A DNA stretch of 64,000 nucleotides from assembly GCA_014925825.1 (NCBI GenBank), contig JACGCK010000057.1, positions 124,001 to 188,000 of the forward strand, read 5' to 3'. The position numbers and the translations under genes are program-made. The notes beneath the pieces were generated by a model, which was given only the letters and a program-made list of their open reading frames with translations, made no database searches and was not told where the DNA came from. Below, piece by piece: positions 12,584 to 24,621 of the stretch (positions are counted from its first letter, which is position 1; every line of letters begins with the position of its first letter). This DNA comes from Pholiota molesta. Its lineage: Eukaryota; Basidiomycota; Agaricomycetes; Agaricales; Strophariaceae.

Positions 12584-14445
12584 CATGCTCATGAATTCTT
12601 TGCTAAAGTTGCCGAATTGAAAGCCAAAGCAGCCGGAGCCGCCAATACTGGCAAGGAGAAGTTAACCAATGTGCGAGACCGGAATACGAGGCATGATGCC
12701 ATAGCTCCATACCTCTATGTATTATCCCACTGAATTTTATGATATTTCACAGCGTGCCTATGGCCAAAACCAATTGGGATCCGTATAGCGGAGACTCTGC
12801 ACCTCCCCCACCGCCACCCCGAAGTTTACTGAACAATAAGACAAAGCCAAAGCCATTGGCGGCGCTGCCTCCACCACCTAGTAGGACATCCTCAGCAGCC
12901 CTGTCTGCAGCATCTAGCAATAGAAGTACCCCTTCGCCTGCTCCTCCTTTACCCAACAGGGGCTCTCCAGCTCCTCCAGCTCCACCGCCGCGAAAATCGG
13001 CTAGCCCTGCAGTACTACCCCCTCCCTCTGTTAGATCACCATCGGAGCCACCTTCGTCGGCGGGCAGCGGACCCCCTCCCATCATCAGATCGACACGTCC
13101 AGATTCTCACATCCGCCAACCAACGTCGACAGCGCCTGATAAGATTGACTGGGCGAATCTTACTCCGGAAGATAAGGAAGTGTTTTTCAGTTGGTTGGAC
13201 GAATTTTTTGCGAACTTCACACCCCCGACAAGTGTTAAATCCGACGATACGAGGCCGCTTGGACACTCTGGCGCACCATCCCACGGTCCTCCTCCCTTAC
13301 GCCCAAGTGTGAGTATCACAGACCTTGTTCAACGTCCTATGTCTCTCAACTTACGCTGTGATTCTTTTAGAGTAAACCCTCAGCCTGGTCGCAACGTTCA
13401 GTCGGCAGTACGTGATTCAATCCTATTACATTTGCGCTCTAGCACAAATATTGTCGTTTGCTATGGCTATGTACCTTCGTACATATTATTAGATCAATCT
13501 ACATCTTTCGTCCTTTCCCACCCACCAGCGACAACTCATGGATCGGGCGCACTTGATCTCGTCCGTTATTTCGCGCCTGCTGTCTCCTGGGCTAATGCCT
13601 GGTACAATCCCACAGATGGTCCATCTATTCCCCCTCCTTTGGTAGGCGATAGAAACCATTCGTACCGCAGCTCCTGGCGATCGAGAGGATCGAACAAGAC
13701 TGTTCATATTGGCATATGCTTCGCTGATCTCAGCTTTTTCTGGGGTACCGTTGAATTTCTTACGGAAGGAGGATCACCAAATGCAGCCAAGAGAAGTGCA
13801 TCTTACCTACCCCCACCCAAGCCATTGCCGCGGCAGGAGCTGGTAGACGCTCACGAGACATACGGGGACACGATCGCCCTATTTGCAGAGTCTTTCCTTG
13901 GATCCGGACAGTACTGTGCACGAGGAGAATGTTGGGATCTAGCTCACGAAGCTCTCAAATACTTTGCAGACTATGACTACGTGCCCAGACCCGTGCCTAG
14001 CATCAGCCGTACGCATGGCCATCTTATCTACGAAGCCATGGCGAGCAGCAATGGCGAAACTGTGGTTGGCCGCTGGCGTGGAGGAGACGATCGTATCAGG
14101 CGAGGAGACATCGCAGAATGGAGGAGGGTCAAGATCGGCGTGAAGGACGCACCCGCCGGCGGTCACTTTACGCTCGGCGACCCAGACCACACGTCTATCA
14201 TCGTCCGCGACTGCGTCCTGGAGACGACGCCAGTGGACGGCGGAAGCCTGCTGCCTTCCGAGCTTGGAGTTGTCGTTGTGGTGGAGCAAAGTGTCGGTCA
14301 GCCTCCTAAGCGTAACGAGTACGACTTGAGCTACCTCAAGGAAGGTGAAATGTGGATATATCGGCCAGTTAGCATGGAGGTATATCTCGGGGTAAAGGAT
14401 CTAACTGCAGAACCCCCAGAAGGGCTTCGCTTGCAACGCCTATGA
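12584..14445 (+). CDS. Bbc1/Aim3-like proline-rich actin-patch protein
   Basis: The main exon (12753-14445) encodes MAKTNWDPYSG followed by about 110 residues of Pro-rich linker full of PPPPPPR and PAPPLP-like SH3-binding runs. Next come the conserved IDWANLTPEDKEVFFSWLDE and a long globular C-terminal part (TTHGSGALDLVRYFAPAVSW; GICFADLSFFWGT; WRRVKIGVKDAPAGGHFTLG; EGEMWIYRPV). I assign this part to the Bbc1/Aim3 C-terminal cysteine-proteinase-like fold. Yeast Bbc1 regulates Arp2/3 activators at cortical actin patches. An upstream exon (12584-12690) adds HAHEFFAKVAELKAKAAG and EKLTNVRDRNT, and joins through an intron with a GC donor to give RNTSVPMAKTNW. The initiating exon is unresolved, so the 5' end given is partial. 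The domain name is from memory; the coding status is secure. Confidence 0.7.
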
Positions 14446-14784
14446 CTCAAATGAGATCACACCCCAAATACTGACGAAAATCCATTAACATACCCTTCTC
14501 AATGACATTGTCAATTAAGATAATCATCTATCGTACAATCACGACCATCAAGTAAAAAGTCAAACACTAACTGTTGTAGTACCCCAATCGACTTGAAATC
14601 GATTACCCTCTGGAGTCGTATCATAAAAAAGGTCTCGAACAAGACAGGTACAGTTGGCCGATCACCATGTGGAAATAGTGCTATGAAAAATGAATTCCAA
14701 CCTCGTGAAAAGCAGACAGCAGTCTATGCCCGCAATCAATGGTCAATCCCCCAACTGTGTGAAGATTTAGATTTGGAATACGAC

Positions 14785-16023
<1,239 letters not shown>

Positions 16024-16329
16024 GTTGTTTAGGTCCACAGCTCGTCGTCGTTAATGCTAATCAGTACCATTGGAATATTGCAAGGAATTGAAATTTCATT
16101 GAAGATCACGTGATTTGAAATACTCAGGGGTGAGCGCTAAGCGCATAGTTTAGTAATAGTTACAATATAACACCAACATACTACAGGTGTATCAGCGTTG
16201 TCCAGTACCTAGATTCGCCGTTGGATATATACATAGGTAGAAGAATTGGTGCGCATAATGTTTTACAATATCGATTTGTTAGTGATATATACAACGCGAA
16301 TTTTTGCTTCTTGCAAATTCATATTCTTG

Positions 16330-18481
16330 TCACTTCTTCCCTGACAAATCAGCGACTTCAATCCATTTCTTTGGAATACCCTTCCCCAGTAAGTATTCCA
16401 AAACAATAGTCGACTGTTTTCCCTGGACAAGGACCTCATTGCCCGATCCCGCAGGTTTCCCAGGTATCGGAGATACTACGCAAAAAACAAAAACCACGGT
16501 CATCGACCATACCACAATAACGGGGGAATCATACCAGAAGTAGCACCCGCGCAAGCCTTGCGCAAATCCTCCGCCATCTCTTCGGCGTCGACGACGAGAA
16601 ACGGCTCAAAGCCCGATATCAGAGTGGCCGCCTTACGTCCTTGTCGGACTTTCATGACGACTTGAATTGGCGTCAATGTGCCCTTCCTGCACGCAGATGA
16701 TATCATGTTGAGTACCAAGGTCGGCGTTTAGATCAGAAAAAAACGGTGGTAGTACTCGCGTACTTTGTAATGGGGTCTTTTCCTGCAGCTCTGATTTCGT
16801 ACCAATTTTGCATTTTTCCGAGGATGTTCTTCGTAAGCTCGTCCCGCTTCATGAAGCGCGCCATGGTGGGCTCTGGTTCTATGTCTTTGTCTTTACCCTT
16901 GGACTTGGTTTTAGACTTGGTGGATGCGCACGAATAGAGCAAGTCATCTAGGTTGATGTACGCTTGCTCTCGGGGATTGACGAGATTGTGAGCTACGATG
17001 TATGCATTCAAGAGGGAACGAATCTCCGCCATTGAATATAATGCATGTTTGCTGCAGAAAATATTAGCACGTCAAACGGTAAATATAATTCCAGCTACTT
17101 ACTCTGCACCGAACCCTTCAAACAAGTCGATAGTAGATTGATGAGGCTTCCACAATTCCCTAATCTCGACCTCCTTCCCCACTTGATTCTCCCGCTCCTC
17201 TCTAGCCGCCTTTTTTGCTTCCTTGAGCTCGATATCCTTGACCATGACAAATGGAGTATGGGAAATAACATTGGGATGAGTGGCATTAACCGCGGTGACC
17301 AATATATCTGGCTGTTGCTTCTGCGGAGGTTTGAGGCTAAGCAAAGATGCCTTTTCCGCTGCCTTGAGGAACGTTGTCAGCGATTTATGGCTAGACGTCT
17401 TGATCGTGATTTCGGTCTCTACGTGAGGAGCTTCCTTGGAGGAACTTTGGACGGTATTTCCTGAGGAAGGTACGACGAGTGTCGGGAAAGCGGGGCGAGA
17501 AGGAAGGATATAATTGCTGTATAGTTGTGGAGCGGGAATGGGGAAAGAGGATGGCGGCAGCGATTTGAGAGTCGTAGATATAGCTTGTAAAAGCGCTTTG
17601 TTCAAAAGTTCTGTGACTTCAGCCGGCGTATAGGTTACTGTTGCATTGTTGGTACCCTCGGATTGTTCGGAAGGGCTAGCAGGGGGAGGCGTCACGGCTT
17701 CGTCGTTATTGGCCTCCTCAGATTCGCTGTCGTCCTCTTCATGCTTTTTTGCGTTTTCAGTGCTGAGGATGGTATCCTCAGGCATATCTCTCTTAGTTCC
17801 CATATCCCATAGATGATCTTTCCATGTTTGGATGACATGGACTGCTTTCCCCTTCTCCTTGGCCGAAGAGCGAAGCTGATCGCTGGGAATAGCCATTCGT
17901 CCTACAGCTACAGGCGCCGACAGCGCTGGTTTGCCGTCTTTCTTCGTATATTGTCTGATGGCGACAAGTTGACCTTCATGTAGCGCAGGGGGACAGTGTA
18001 TGACTGGCTTGAGTAGAGTGAAGTCAGTTTGAATGAATGAGTCTGGATCAGTATCGAAAATAGTATAACGGACCTCCGGGAATCATAAGGTCAGCACCGC
18101 CTATGAGAATTGGGATGACCGCAGCTGGGGTGGACAGGAAAGGCAACAAATCTTCCTTCTTCCATAGCGTATAGACGGTTGGGATCAAGTCCTCTGAGTT
18201 CTTTCCAATCGTAAACCATAAAGGGTTGCCATCAGGATCAATGTAAGCTACCTATACATTCATTGTTAGACACTCGAATAGAAGTTGAACGCAAAAAGGC
18301 GCACACCAGGTTCTTCTACGTGCGTGCTGAATTTGACAGACAAAATCCCGTCGGGCACCAGCACGTCTCCATCTTCTGACGAGATGCCGTAGGCAGATAC
18401 GACCCGCTGCTTCAATTTCCGTCTGTCCGAGCTTCTGAGGGGCGCTGAAGTCTTGAGATTGCTGAGTGGTTTCTTGAACAT
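16330..18481 (-). CDS. TMA64: Translation factor eIF2D / Tma64 (ligatin)
   Basis: About six exons. The N-terminus MFKKPLSNLKTSAPLRSSDR, KLKQRVVSAYG and the following VAYIDPDGNPLWFTIGKNSE, LIPTVYTLWKKEDLLPF, IPILIGGADLMIPGG form the pre-PUA plus PUA region. VIHCPPALHEGQLVAIRQYT and PVAVGRMAIPSD continue it. A middle acidic, low-complexity part (about 17650-17780) leads into the winged-helix/SWIB-like region (MKRDELTKNILGKMQNWYEI). The C-terminal SUI1 domain reads TPIQVVMKVRQGRKAATLIS, GFEPFLVVDAEEMAEDL and LEYLLGKGIPKKWIEV. This is the eIF2D order. The protein acts on 40S subunits in recycling and non-canonical initiation. The start at 18481 is the first ATG (the upstream in-frame codon is TTG). 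It is divergent from H2A.Z. Confidence 0.92.
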
Positions 18482-19068
18482 GGTCAACGTTGGGGGAGTC
18501 AGCGTCCGTGTTCGACAAGATTAGATTATCATTGGTTTGTCAGCCATCAATAAATCGCTTGTGGCACAAATTTGAAATCTCAAAAGTTTTATTGTTCTTC
18601 GACAAGCGCCTTCTGGCACTTTGCTCGTCCAGATAGGCGCTCATTTATTGCGGCCCTAATCGCGATACTTTAACGCGCTCATCCACCATGAATGTCGTGA
18701 ATGACACTAACCGTTTCTAGGAGAGTTCTGCACACGTGATCTTTGTTGATTGATCAGAGGGATGTGCGAAATTAAATTACCAAATATCCGTCAATAGGTC
18801 TTTCTTTGGAACCATCACCACCACCGCTGCTTTTCGCGTTCGTTCAAGGTGAGTCGCGATCCCTTCGGACGCAGACGCTTATTAAAGCGATCTACAACTT
18901 CGACCAGATCTAACCTAACTTGAAATTGGTTTTTTAGGCAGCTAAAAGGTACTTTCCGCCCTAAAGTCGCGACGCGACCTTTTTCTAATCATTATCGTCG
19001 TGTCCTCAGTCAAAAATCTGACACACACGTTGTATATCAAAACTCGCCGCTCATTCGAAACATAAAAG
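18482..19068. promoter_or_regulatory. Bidirectional promoter, eIF2D / histone H2A.Z
   Basis: 587 bp between two divergent conserved genes. A pyrimidine-rich stretch before the H2A.Z start and an apparent spliced 5' UTR (GGTGAGTCGCG near 18850, AG near 18939) suggest H2A.Z has a leader intron. No consensus TATA box seen. Confidence 0.5.
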
Positions 19069-19630
19069 ATGGCACCTGCAGTGAAATCCGGTGGTGGTGG
19101 AAAATCCAAGTCGGGCGCTATGGCTTCAGGAACAACGCAGGCACCTCAGCCGCGGACTGTGCAGACTAGGAGTCAGAGGGCCGGATTACAGGTGCGTCAC
19201 TTTTCAAAAATTTCATCATTTCATCGCAGAACGGTAACCGTCGATTGTCATTGAAGTTCCCTGTTGGTCGTATCCACCGTTATCTGAAACAACGTACCCA
19301 ACATAACGTCCGCATCGGCGCCAAAGCAGCCGTGTACACAACCGCTATTCTTGAATACTTGACGGCTGAGGTGTTGGAACTTGCCGGTATGTTGTTTCAG
19401 GTAGTTCGGAGCGCGCGTATGCTGACAAGATGATAGGAAATGCATCCAAGGATCTCAGAGTGAAGCGTATCACCCCCCGGCATTTGCAGCTTGCCATCCG
19501 TGGCGACGAAGAACTGGATATGCTCGTGCGCGCAACCATCGCCGGCGGAGGTGTACTGCCTTTCATCCACAAGAGTCTGACAGGCAGCATGAAAGCCGCT
19601 GCGAAAAAGCCAGAGGGCCAACAACAGTGA
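19069..19630 (+). CDS. HTZ1: Histone H2A.Z variant
   Basis: Three exons (19069-19191, 19257-19386, 19437-19630) give 148 residues. The N-terminal tail is Gly/Lys-rich (GGGGKSKSG). The fold reads [20 protein letters not shown], then [20 protein letters not shown] and [20 protein letters not shown], ending with [20 protein letters not shown] and [16 protein letters not shown]2A.Z hallmarks are [15 protein letters not shown] (acidic patch) and [15 protein letters not shown], and there is no SQ(E/D) C-terminal motif of H2A.X. It replaces H2A at +1 nucleosomes and is deposited by the SWR1 complex. The gene has introns, unlike many replication-dependent fungal histone genes, which fits a variant expressed through the cell cycle. 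It is intact. Confidence 0.97.
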
Positions 19631-20884
19631 TGGCTCAATCTCTTCTTATTATATTTGTACTTTCGATTCGCAAGACACTTCATTCTTCTAGTGACTTTTT
19701 GACCTCTTGCTTTCGTTCTCGTCTTGTCTTTTATTTTGTTCCAAGCTTTGGATATATACACCTTATTCCACATCCTGGTCTGGTGTTGTACCTCCTAATA
19801 TGCTCAGTATGTTTTGACTAGTATTATGCACTGATGTACTTACCTTTAGTTACTATTGTCTGATATGAAGCGTATCCTTATATTCCGGTGAAACCTATCT
19901 GCCGGTTATTTATTTATTTAACTTGCAGGCAACCAAGGCAAATGTCGACCACACATTGATTAGAATGCGTCCAAGGCTTATCGACTGCCGTTCTAGTCTC
20001 TCAAAACAGACCAAATAATAGATGACAATCGATCTACTGCCGTTCGCTATCTTCCGATAGGATTTCAACGCTAGTCATTCAGTGAGACAGTTTTAGAAAA
20101 ACATGTCGCCAGTTCAGAAGTCGATGGATCCAGAATACTGATCAGATTCAAATGTGCTGTCAAGTTGGGTCATCTAGAGCATGTCAATCCGAGAGGTTTA
20201 GAACCAGAATCCGAGTACTTGATGATCGATGAACACTTGTCGACACTCAGGAAAGCCACTGTTTGACGTTCAAGTACAGCTGATGCAGGCGGTTTAGGAG
20301 TCGTTTCATAACAAACAAAATCCGTTCGATCACCATCGCTGAGTTGGCTGGCAGGACGTTCGGAAATGTTTGAACCGACGATGCATATTGATTGCTTGAG
20401 AAATGACGGCCTGGCAGGAACGAATCAAACAAGTGCCATAAAGAATGATCAAGCCAGTGGCCATCGACAGTCAGGACTTGAAGTGAGCATTAAAGCATAT
20501 TTTAAGTATCTGAGGTGAATCGCTGATCGTTGACAGCTTGAATTTGACTTTTCAGATGAAGTTTCAAGAGTATTCAGACTGCCAGTGGGATACCAAGGGG
20601 AACTACGGCGTAACGGTGCAAACTTACACTTGTGACGTTTTAGTCACGCAGTTCTCACTATGCAAAATTAGTCAGCAACGCGATCACGTGCTATCAAGTT
20701 AGTATTTCCAGATTCGCAGCGGACTGTCAGCCTCAGCCTGAATTCTTTCCTCTGAACCACGACAACGCCACAAGCGTCTTATCTTAAAGTGAGCTCAATC
20801 TCCTATAATGTCCAGTCCAGCCTTTAAGCCCGTCTCATCATACGATTTCAGCACAAACTACTATTCTACCTTATTATCTTTTTA
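19631..20884. other. Intergenic region carrying a micro-insertion
   Basis: Contains the H2A.Z 3' UTR, a 43-bp insertion with target duplications (listed separately) and the promoter of the integrase-like gene. A TGACGT-type site occurs near 20632. No gene is seen. Confidence 0.5.
19994..20036 (+). mobile_element. 43-bp micro-insertion identical to the KDZ element's left end
   Basis: The 43 bases starting TAGTCTCTCAAAACAGACC and ending CAATCGATCTA are identical to bases 29236-29278, the first 43 bases of the KDZ transposon. They are flanked directly on both sides by CTGCCGTTC (19985-19993 and 20037-20045), a perfect 9-bp target-site duplication. This is a separate insertion event of a piece that keeps little more than a terminus. 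It may be an extreme internal-deletion derivative. Its own ends share only TAG...CTA. Confidence 0.8.
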
Positions 20885-22684
20885 ATGCCTCCTGCCCTTC
20901 GTCCCAGCCTGAGCTCTCGACGCAATTCGTCTGGAGGTTTCAAACCGTATACTCGGGGCATGTCTCCCATTATGTTACCACCCCAACAACCCGAGCCCAT
21001 GAACGACGCGAAGTGGGCCAACAACGGCGAACGTCTAGGGTTTCCGACGTACGCGCAGTACAAAATGGTCGAGACGGCGTATCTCCAGTCTCTGACCCCT
21101 CGAAGGCAAGGCAAGGCCCTGATCTCCCAAGCCTTGTTTGATCGCATATGGGATGTCCTCCATCAACCTGACGCGCAGGGCGAAACCGCTCAGTTCCGCT
21201 TCTGGGCTCGTAAGATGTTCACCATCAGCAAGACGCACCGCGTCACCCTCGGCGTGGCCGACGATTGGGACGACGCTCCTCAGGAGGTTCTTTTGCACGA
21301 TAATTTGCTGGTTGCTATTCAGGAACAGCTCTATGATCTCCTATGCTACTGTCATGGAAGTACTGGTCACGGCGGTCGCGATAAGACCTGTGCGCTCATT
21401 CGCAAGCACTATACTTGGGTTCCGAAGGATCTTGTCTCCAACTTCATCAAATCCTGCCCTACATGCATCATGAAGAAATGCGGCAACCTTGACAACGCTA
21501 ACCTCGCCTCTCAGATAGCTGCTGAACCGAAGCCGCTTGAGGAAACGACGCTTCCTGCTATACGTGATTTCTTTCAGAATATGTACTGCACTAACGGGGC
21601 GGCTTCTTCTGGTCCCTCATCTGGCGAAGGAATACCTTGGCCGTCTGCCGGAGGCACTAGAGATGCGCCGCTTTCCCCAACACTGCTCGAGGAGGACCCT
21701 TTGGAGGCGGAATATCGCGAAGCGCTAATCAGAGCTCGTGGTATCAAGTCATCTTTGGCAGGCCTTGGCGGACCGCCTCCTAGACTCAACAGCTATCCCA
21801 TGTCTCGCGAGGTCTCTCTCTATAGGGGTCTTCCCAATGGGTGGCACTATCGCCATTCTGACTACGCATCTGCTCATGCTGAGTTCATGAGGACGAAGGA
21901 CCTGCCTATCATCGACGAGCCTGACTCTAAGATACAGCGGCCCAGAGTCCCGAGCATTCTTCCTCTCTGGGGCCCCGAACGATTCGATAACCCTGAGTTC
22001 CAAGGGCTGGAAGTCGATGTATCTGGTTCGCAGAATCTTTCTAGGCTTCAGATGAACCTTTCGAGCGAGCACGAACAGGGAAATGATAGTCGTTCGTCCG
22101 AGGCGTCGTTGCAATACCTCCTGATGTCATCCGTAGGGAAGGAGGAAAAGCCACAGGATTATATGCATCAAATCGATCCTATCCTCATGGAATACTCTCA
22201 AAACCAGGTAAATGCATCCGCTCATAACCAGGAAAACACAGACAATAAGGACTTCCTTGCAAACACGCTCGCTTCGTCGACGACCTACCCGTCGTCGTCG
22301 TCCATCAAGCGCGCCGCAGCTCCCCTCCGCATTAACCTCGAATTCCCCACCGAGAAGACCTTCCAGGCGCTTTTCGCATATCGCGAAAGCCTCGACGAGG
22401 GTAACCTGACGCCCGATAGCCCCCTCATGGCTTGGCACCCTGGCAACCCGAGTCCCGCGAGCAGCGACGGCTCAAGTAGCTCGTCGAAGCTATCTGCATT
22501 CCCGATGAGCAGCGCGGGCACCACACCCTCAAACTCGGAGCTCACTACGCCCGTGGATGAGTGTGGTGGGGGACTGACGAGCGATGACGTGAAGGGGAAG
22601 AAGCGTTTGGTGCTTCCTGAGTCTACACTGGTGGAGGAGCTGAGCGGAGGCATTCAGGTGGCGTGTGGGTTGCAGTCGGAGTGA
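20885..22684 (+). CDS. Domesticated integrase-type zinc-finger protein (single exon)
   Basis: A 599-residue uninterrupted ORF. Residues about 80-200 form a compact conserved part with a retroviral/Gypsy integrase HHCC zinc finger (H2C2 type): His157 and His162 in CYCHGSTGHGGRDKT and Cys191 and Cys194 in SCPTCIMKK, with YTWVPKDLVSNFIKSC between them. After that an integrase would have a DDE catalytic core. Here the rest is Ser/Pro-rich and apparently disordered (PSSGPSSGEGIPWPSAG; NPSPASSDGSSSSSK), with no RNase H-like motifs. The long intact ORF, the loss of catalysis and the absence of LTRs or other retroelement genes nearby point to a domesticated gene. It may have a DNA- or protein-binding regulatory role, which is inference. 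The start at 20885 is the first ATG after a stop-rich leader. Confidence 0.8.
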   Translation: MPPALRPSLSSRRNSSGGFKPYTRGMSPIMLPPQQPEPMNDAKWANNGERLGFPTYAQYKMVETAYLQSLTPRRQGKALISQALFDRIWDVLHQPDAQGETAQFRFWARKMFTISKTHRVTLGVADDWDDAPQEVLLHDNLLVAIQEQLYDLLCYCHGSTGHGGRDKTCALIRKHYTWVPKDLVSNFIKSCPTCIMKKCGNLDNANLASQIAAEPKPLEETTLPAIRDFFQNMYCTNGAASSGPSSGEGIPWPSAGGTRDAPLSPTLLEEDPLEAEYREALIRARGIKSSLAGLGGPPPRLNSYPMSREVSLYRGLPNGWHYRHSDYASAHAEFMRTKDLPIIDEPDSKIQRPRVPSILPLWGPERFDNPEFQGLEVDVSGSQNLSRLQMNLSSEHEQGNDSRSSEASLQYLLMSSVGKEEKPQDYMHQIDPILMEYSQNQVNASAHNQENTDNKDFLANTLASSTTYPSSSSIKRAAAPLRINLEFPTEKTFQALFAYRESLDEGNLTPDSPLMAWHPGNPSPASSDGSSSSSKLSAFPMSSAGTTPSNSELTTPVDECGGGLTSDDVKGKKRLVLPESTLVEELSGGIQVACGLQSE

Positions 22685-22967
22685 ACTTTGGGGCCTTGGT
22701 GATTCCCAATGATCTTATAATGGACTCGTGTTTGATCTTCTTCCTTTCTGTAGCCATTGACTGCGGGTCTTGCCATCTTCTCTGTAATCTATTTCAGCAT
22801 ACACAATTTAAGTACATGTTCTGGGTCCTATATAATACTCGAACAGACATCTATCTCACTGAACTGATATACCTGCGAACTCTATCTGTGGATAAGAATA
22901 TTATATAGCGAGAAGGTATTTCAACAATTGAGCTCTGCTCGCCTAGAGTGCACAGACAAACTATCAG

Positions 22968-23596
22968 TTAAATTCTACATACAGAATCGGACACAACGCA
23001 CATTCGTATAGTGTTGTATATAAAGCCATAGCTTTTGAGATTTCCTTTCAGGCGCCGAATGTCAAGACTATATGTGTCCTTCAATCCTGCGAGCTTGGTT
23101 AACTCGACCGAGAAGCGGACTTCGTCCATAGAGTCCTCTGAAGGTGGGCCGTATATAGTGATTATCCCTTCTTTCAACGTAAAGTACTCTGGGGGTTGGA
23201 AGTTCTGGGCCTGGAGTAAAGAATTAGTACGATGTGTTCAGTGTTCAATTGCGAGCTTACAATAGGGCTAAATTCTGGAGAGAGCATATTATCATCTGAA
23301 CGAGTGAAGCCCAAACTCTGAGAGTCTCCTAGCTCCTCTGAGCCTTTCTTCGCTCGAACGCATCGATACTTGAATGCGCTTTCCTTCTGGATTTCAAGGC
23401 CCATGTCGTATAAGATGGCAGTCACTTGCGTCATGACCGTGCAAGGCGGTTGTGTCGTGATAGTCGTTTGGTCAATAGCGCCGCGGTGGAGACCGAGGAC
23501 AACTGGGTCCTCCTCTTTTTCTGTAGAATTTGTAGATAATTCATCACTGGCGGGCACAGTGATGGCAAGAGTCTGGATCGTGTCTGTAACTTGCAT
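22968..23596 (-). CDS. KA1-domain-only paralogue of the neighbouring kinase tail
   Basis: Two exons (23261-23596 and 22968-23210) give about 192 residues. The segment LGLHRGAIDQTTITTQPPC parallels [19 protein letters not shown] in the kinase. KESAFKYRCVRAKKG parallels [35 protein letters not shown] and [20 protein letters not shown] parallel the kinase C-terminus. No catalytic domain precedes it. The gene therefore looks like a duplicated C-terminal KA1 (kinase-associated 1) domain, a module that binds acidic phospholipids in MARK/Kin1-type kinases. The start at 23596 is the first in-frame ATG; an additional upstream exon is possible. No internal stop is seen in the two exons. The sequences have diverged well beyond a recent duplicate. 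Confidence 0.7.
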
Positions 23597-24621
23597 GAGT
23601 GCGATGAAGTCGACCAAGAAATTTATTGACCAAGGCACCTTCACTAATCATTTTGCGGGGAGGGTATATGGCGAGGACGAAAAGTAATACTAGGCGGGAT
23701 AATCTTGAAATGGTCGTTAGTCGTGATGGGGAGAAAGGAAAGACAACCCCTTCCTCTTCAATGATCGCCGTTTGTGAATCAAAGTTCAAAATTAGACTGA
23801 TCAAGCTGTAAACAGTCTTTGAACTGTGCCACTGTTCGTCAACCAGCGCTCAGATTCGAAATCAAAGATCCCAAATAGCTCGCTAATCTAGCAAGTACAA
23901 GAGCGTTTTCTTTTTATCGAGGTCGGAAAAACAGCTCTTCTATTCTTACTACTTACATGATAATCAATGATTTGGTTTGAAAATCTTCTACCAAATCCAT
24001 TAACCTTCCACAGCTGGGGGAAAAGAACGCGTCAGAATAAGTAAGGCAGTAACAAGTCTACAAGATATCAACAGTCATTTTAGCCTCTGTGAAGCAATTA
24101 CCGCAAGGCAATGTTGCTTCGATAATCTAGCGATGGAGGAGTGCGTGTGTCTTAGAATTTGTATGAGAGAGAAAAAGAACATTGCATTATAATAAAACAC
24201 TTCGTGAAGGTGAACAGAGGAAAAGATGAAACATTTTTGTGGGATTTTAGGAGGGTAGGCCACGACTGGACTCGGAACTGGATCGAGAAAACGATAGAAG
24301 TAGGAGAGAAGAGGGACAATAATTAGGGTATGTCGTAATTAACGATGTCCAATATGTAAAGAACCGGATATCAAATTGGACAGGATATATGAAAAGTAAG
24401 AGAGGCGTTGAGCAGATAGGGATGAAAAGGAAAACCAAATATAGAACAGGAATAGGAAGGAGGATGAAAAACGGGTAGATATAAAAAGTAAAGAATCGAG
24501 ACAGAGTCCAGTGAGGTGTGAAATGGGATTACCAGCTGATGGAGGGCTAGCTATCCATAGAAAGCTGATGTTCGCCATAGGCGGCGTAGGTGTACATGCG
24601 GTAGACAATTGAAACCAAGTT
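23597..24621. other. Region between the KA1 gene and the kinase
   Basis: About 1 kb of AT-rich sequence holding the kinase 3' UTR and the promoter of the KA1-only gene. Purine-rich GAAAGGAGGAGG-like runs near 24270-24480 are low-complexity. No other gene is supported. Confidence 0.45.

Noticed and set aside
12747..13085. Antisense 112-codon Gly-rich ORF opposite the Bbc1-like gene
   Set aside because: Shadow of the Pro-rich coding strand (CCN/NGG codons).
19994..20036. The 43-bp insertion as an intron-generating (introner) element
   Set aside because: It has no GT...AG ends and lies in intergenic DNA.
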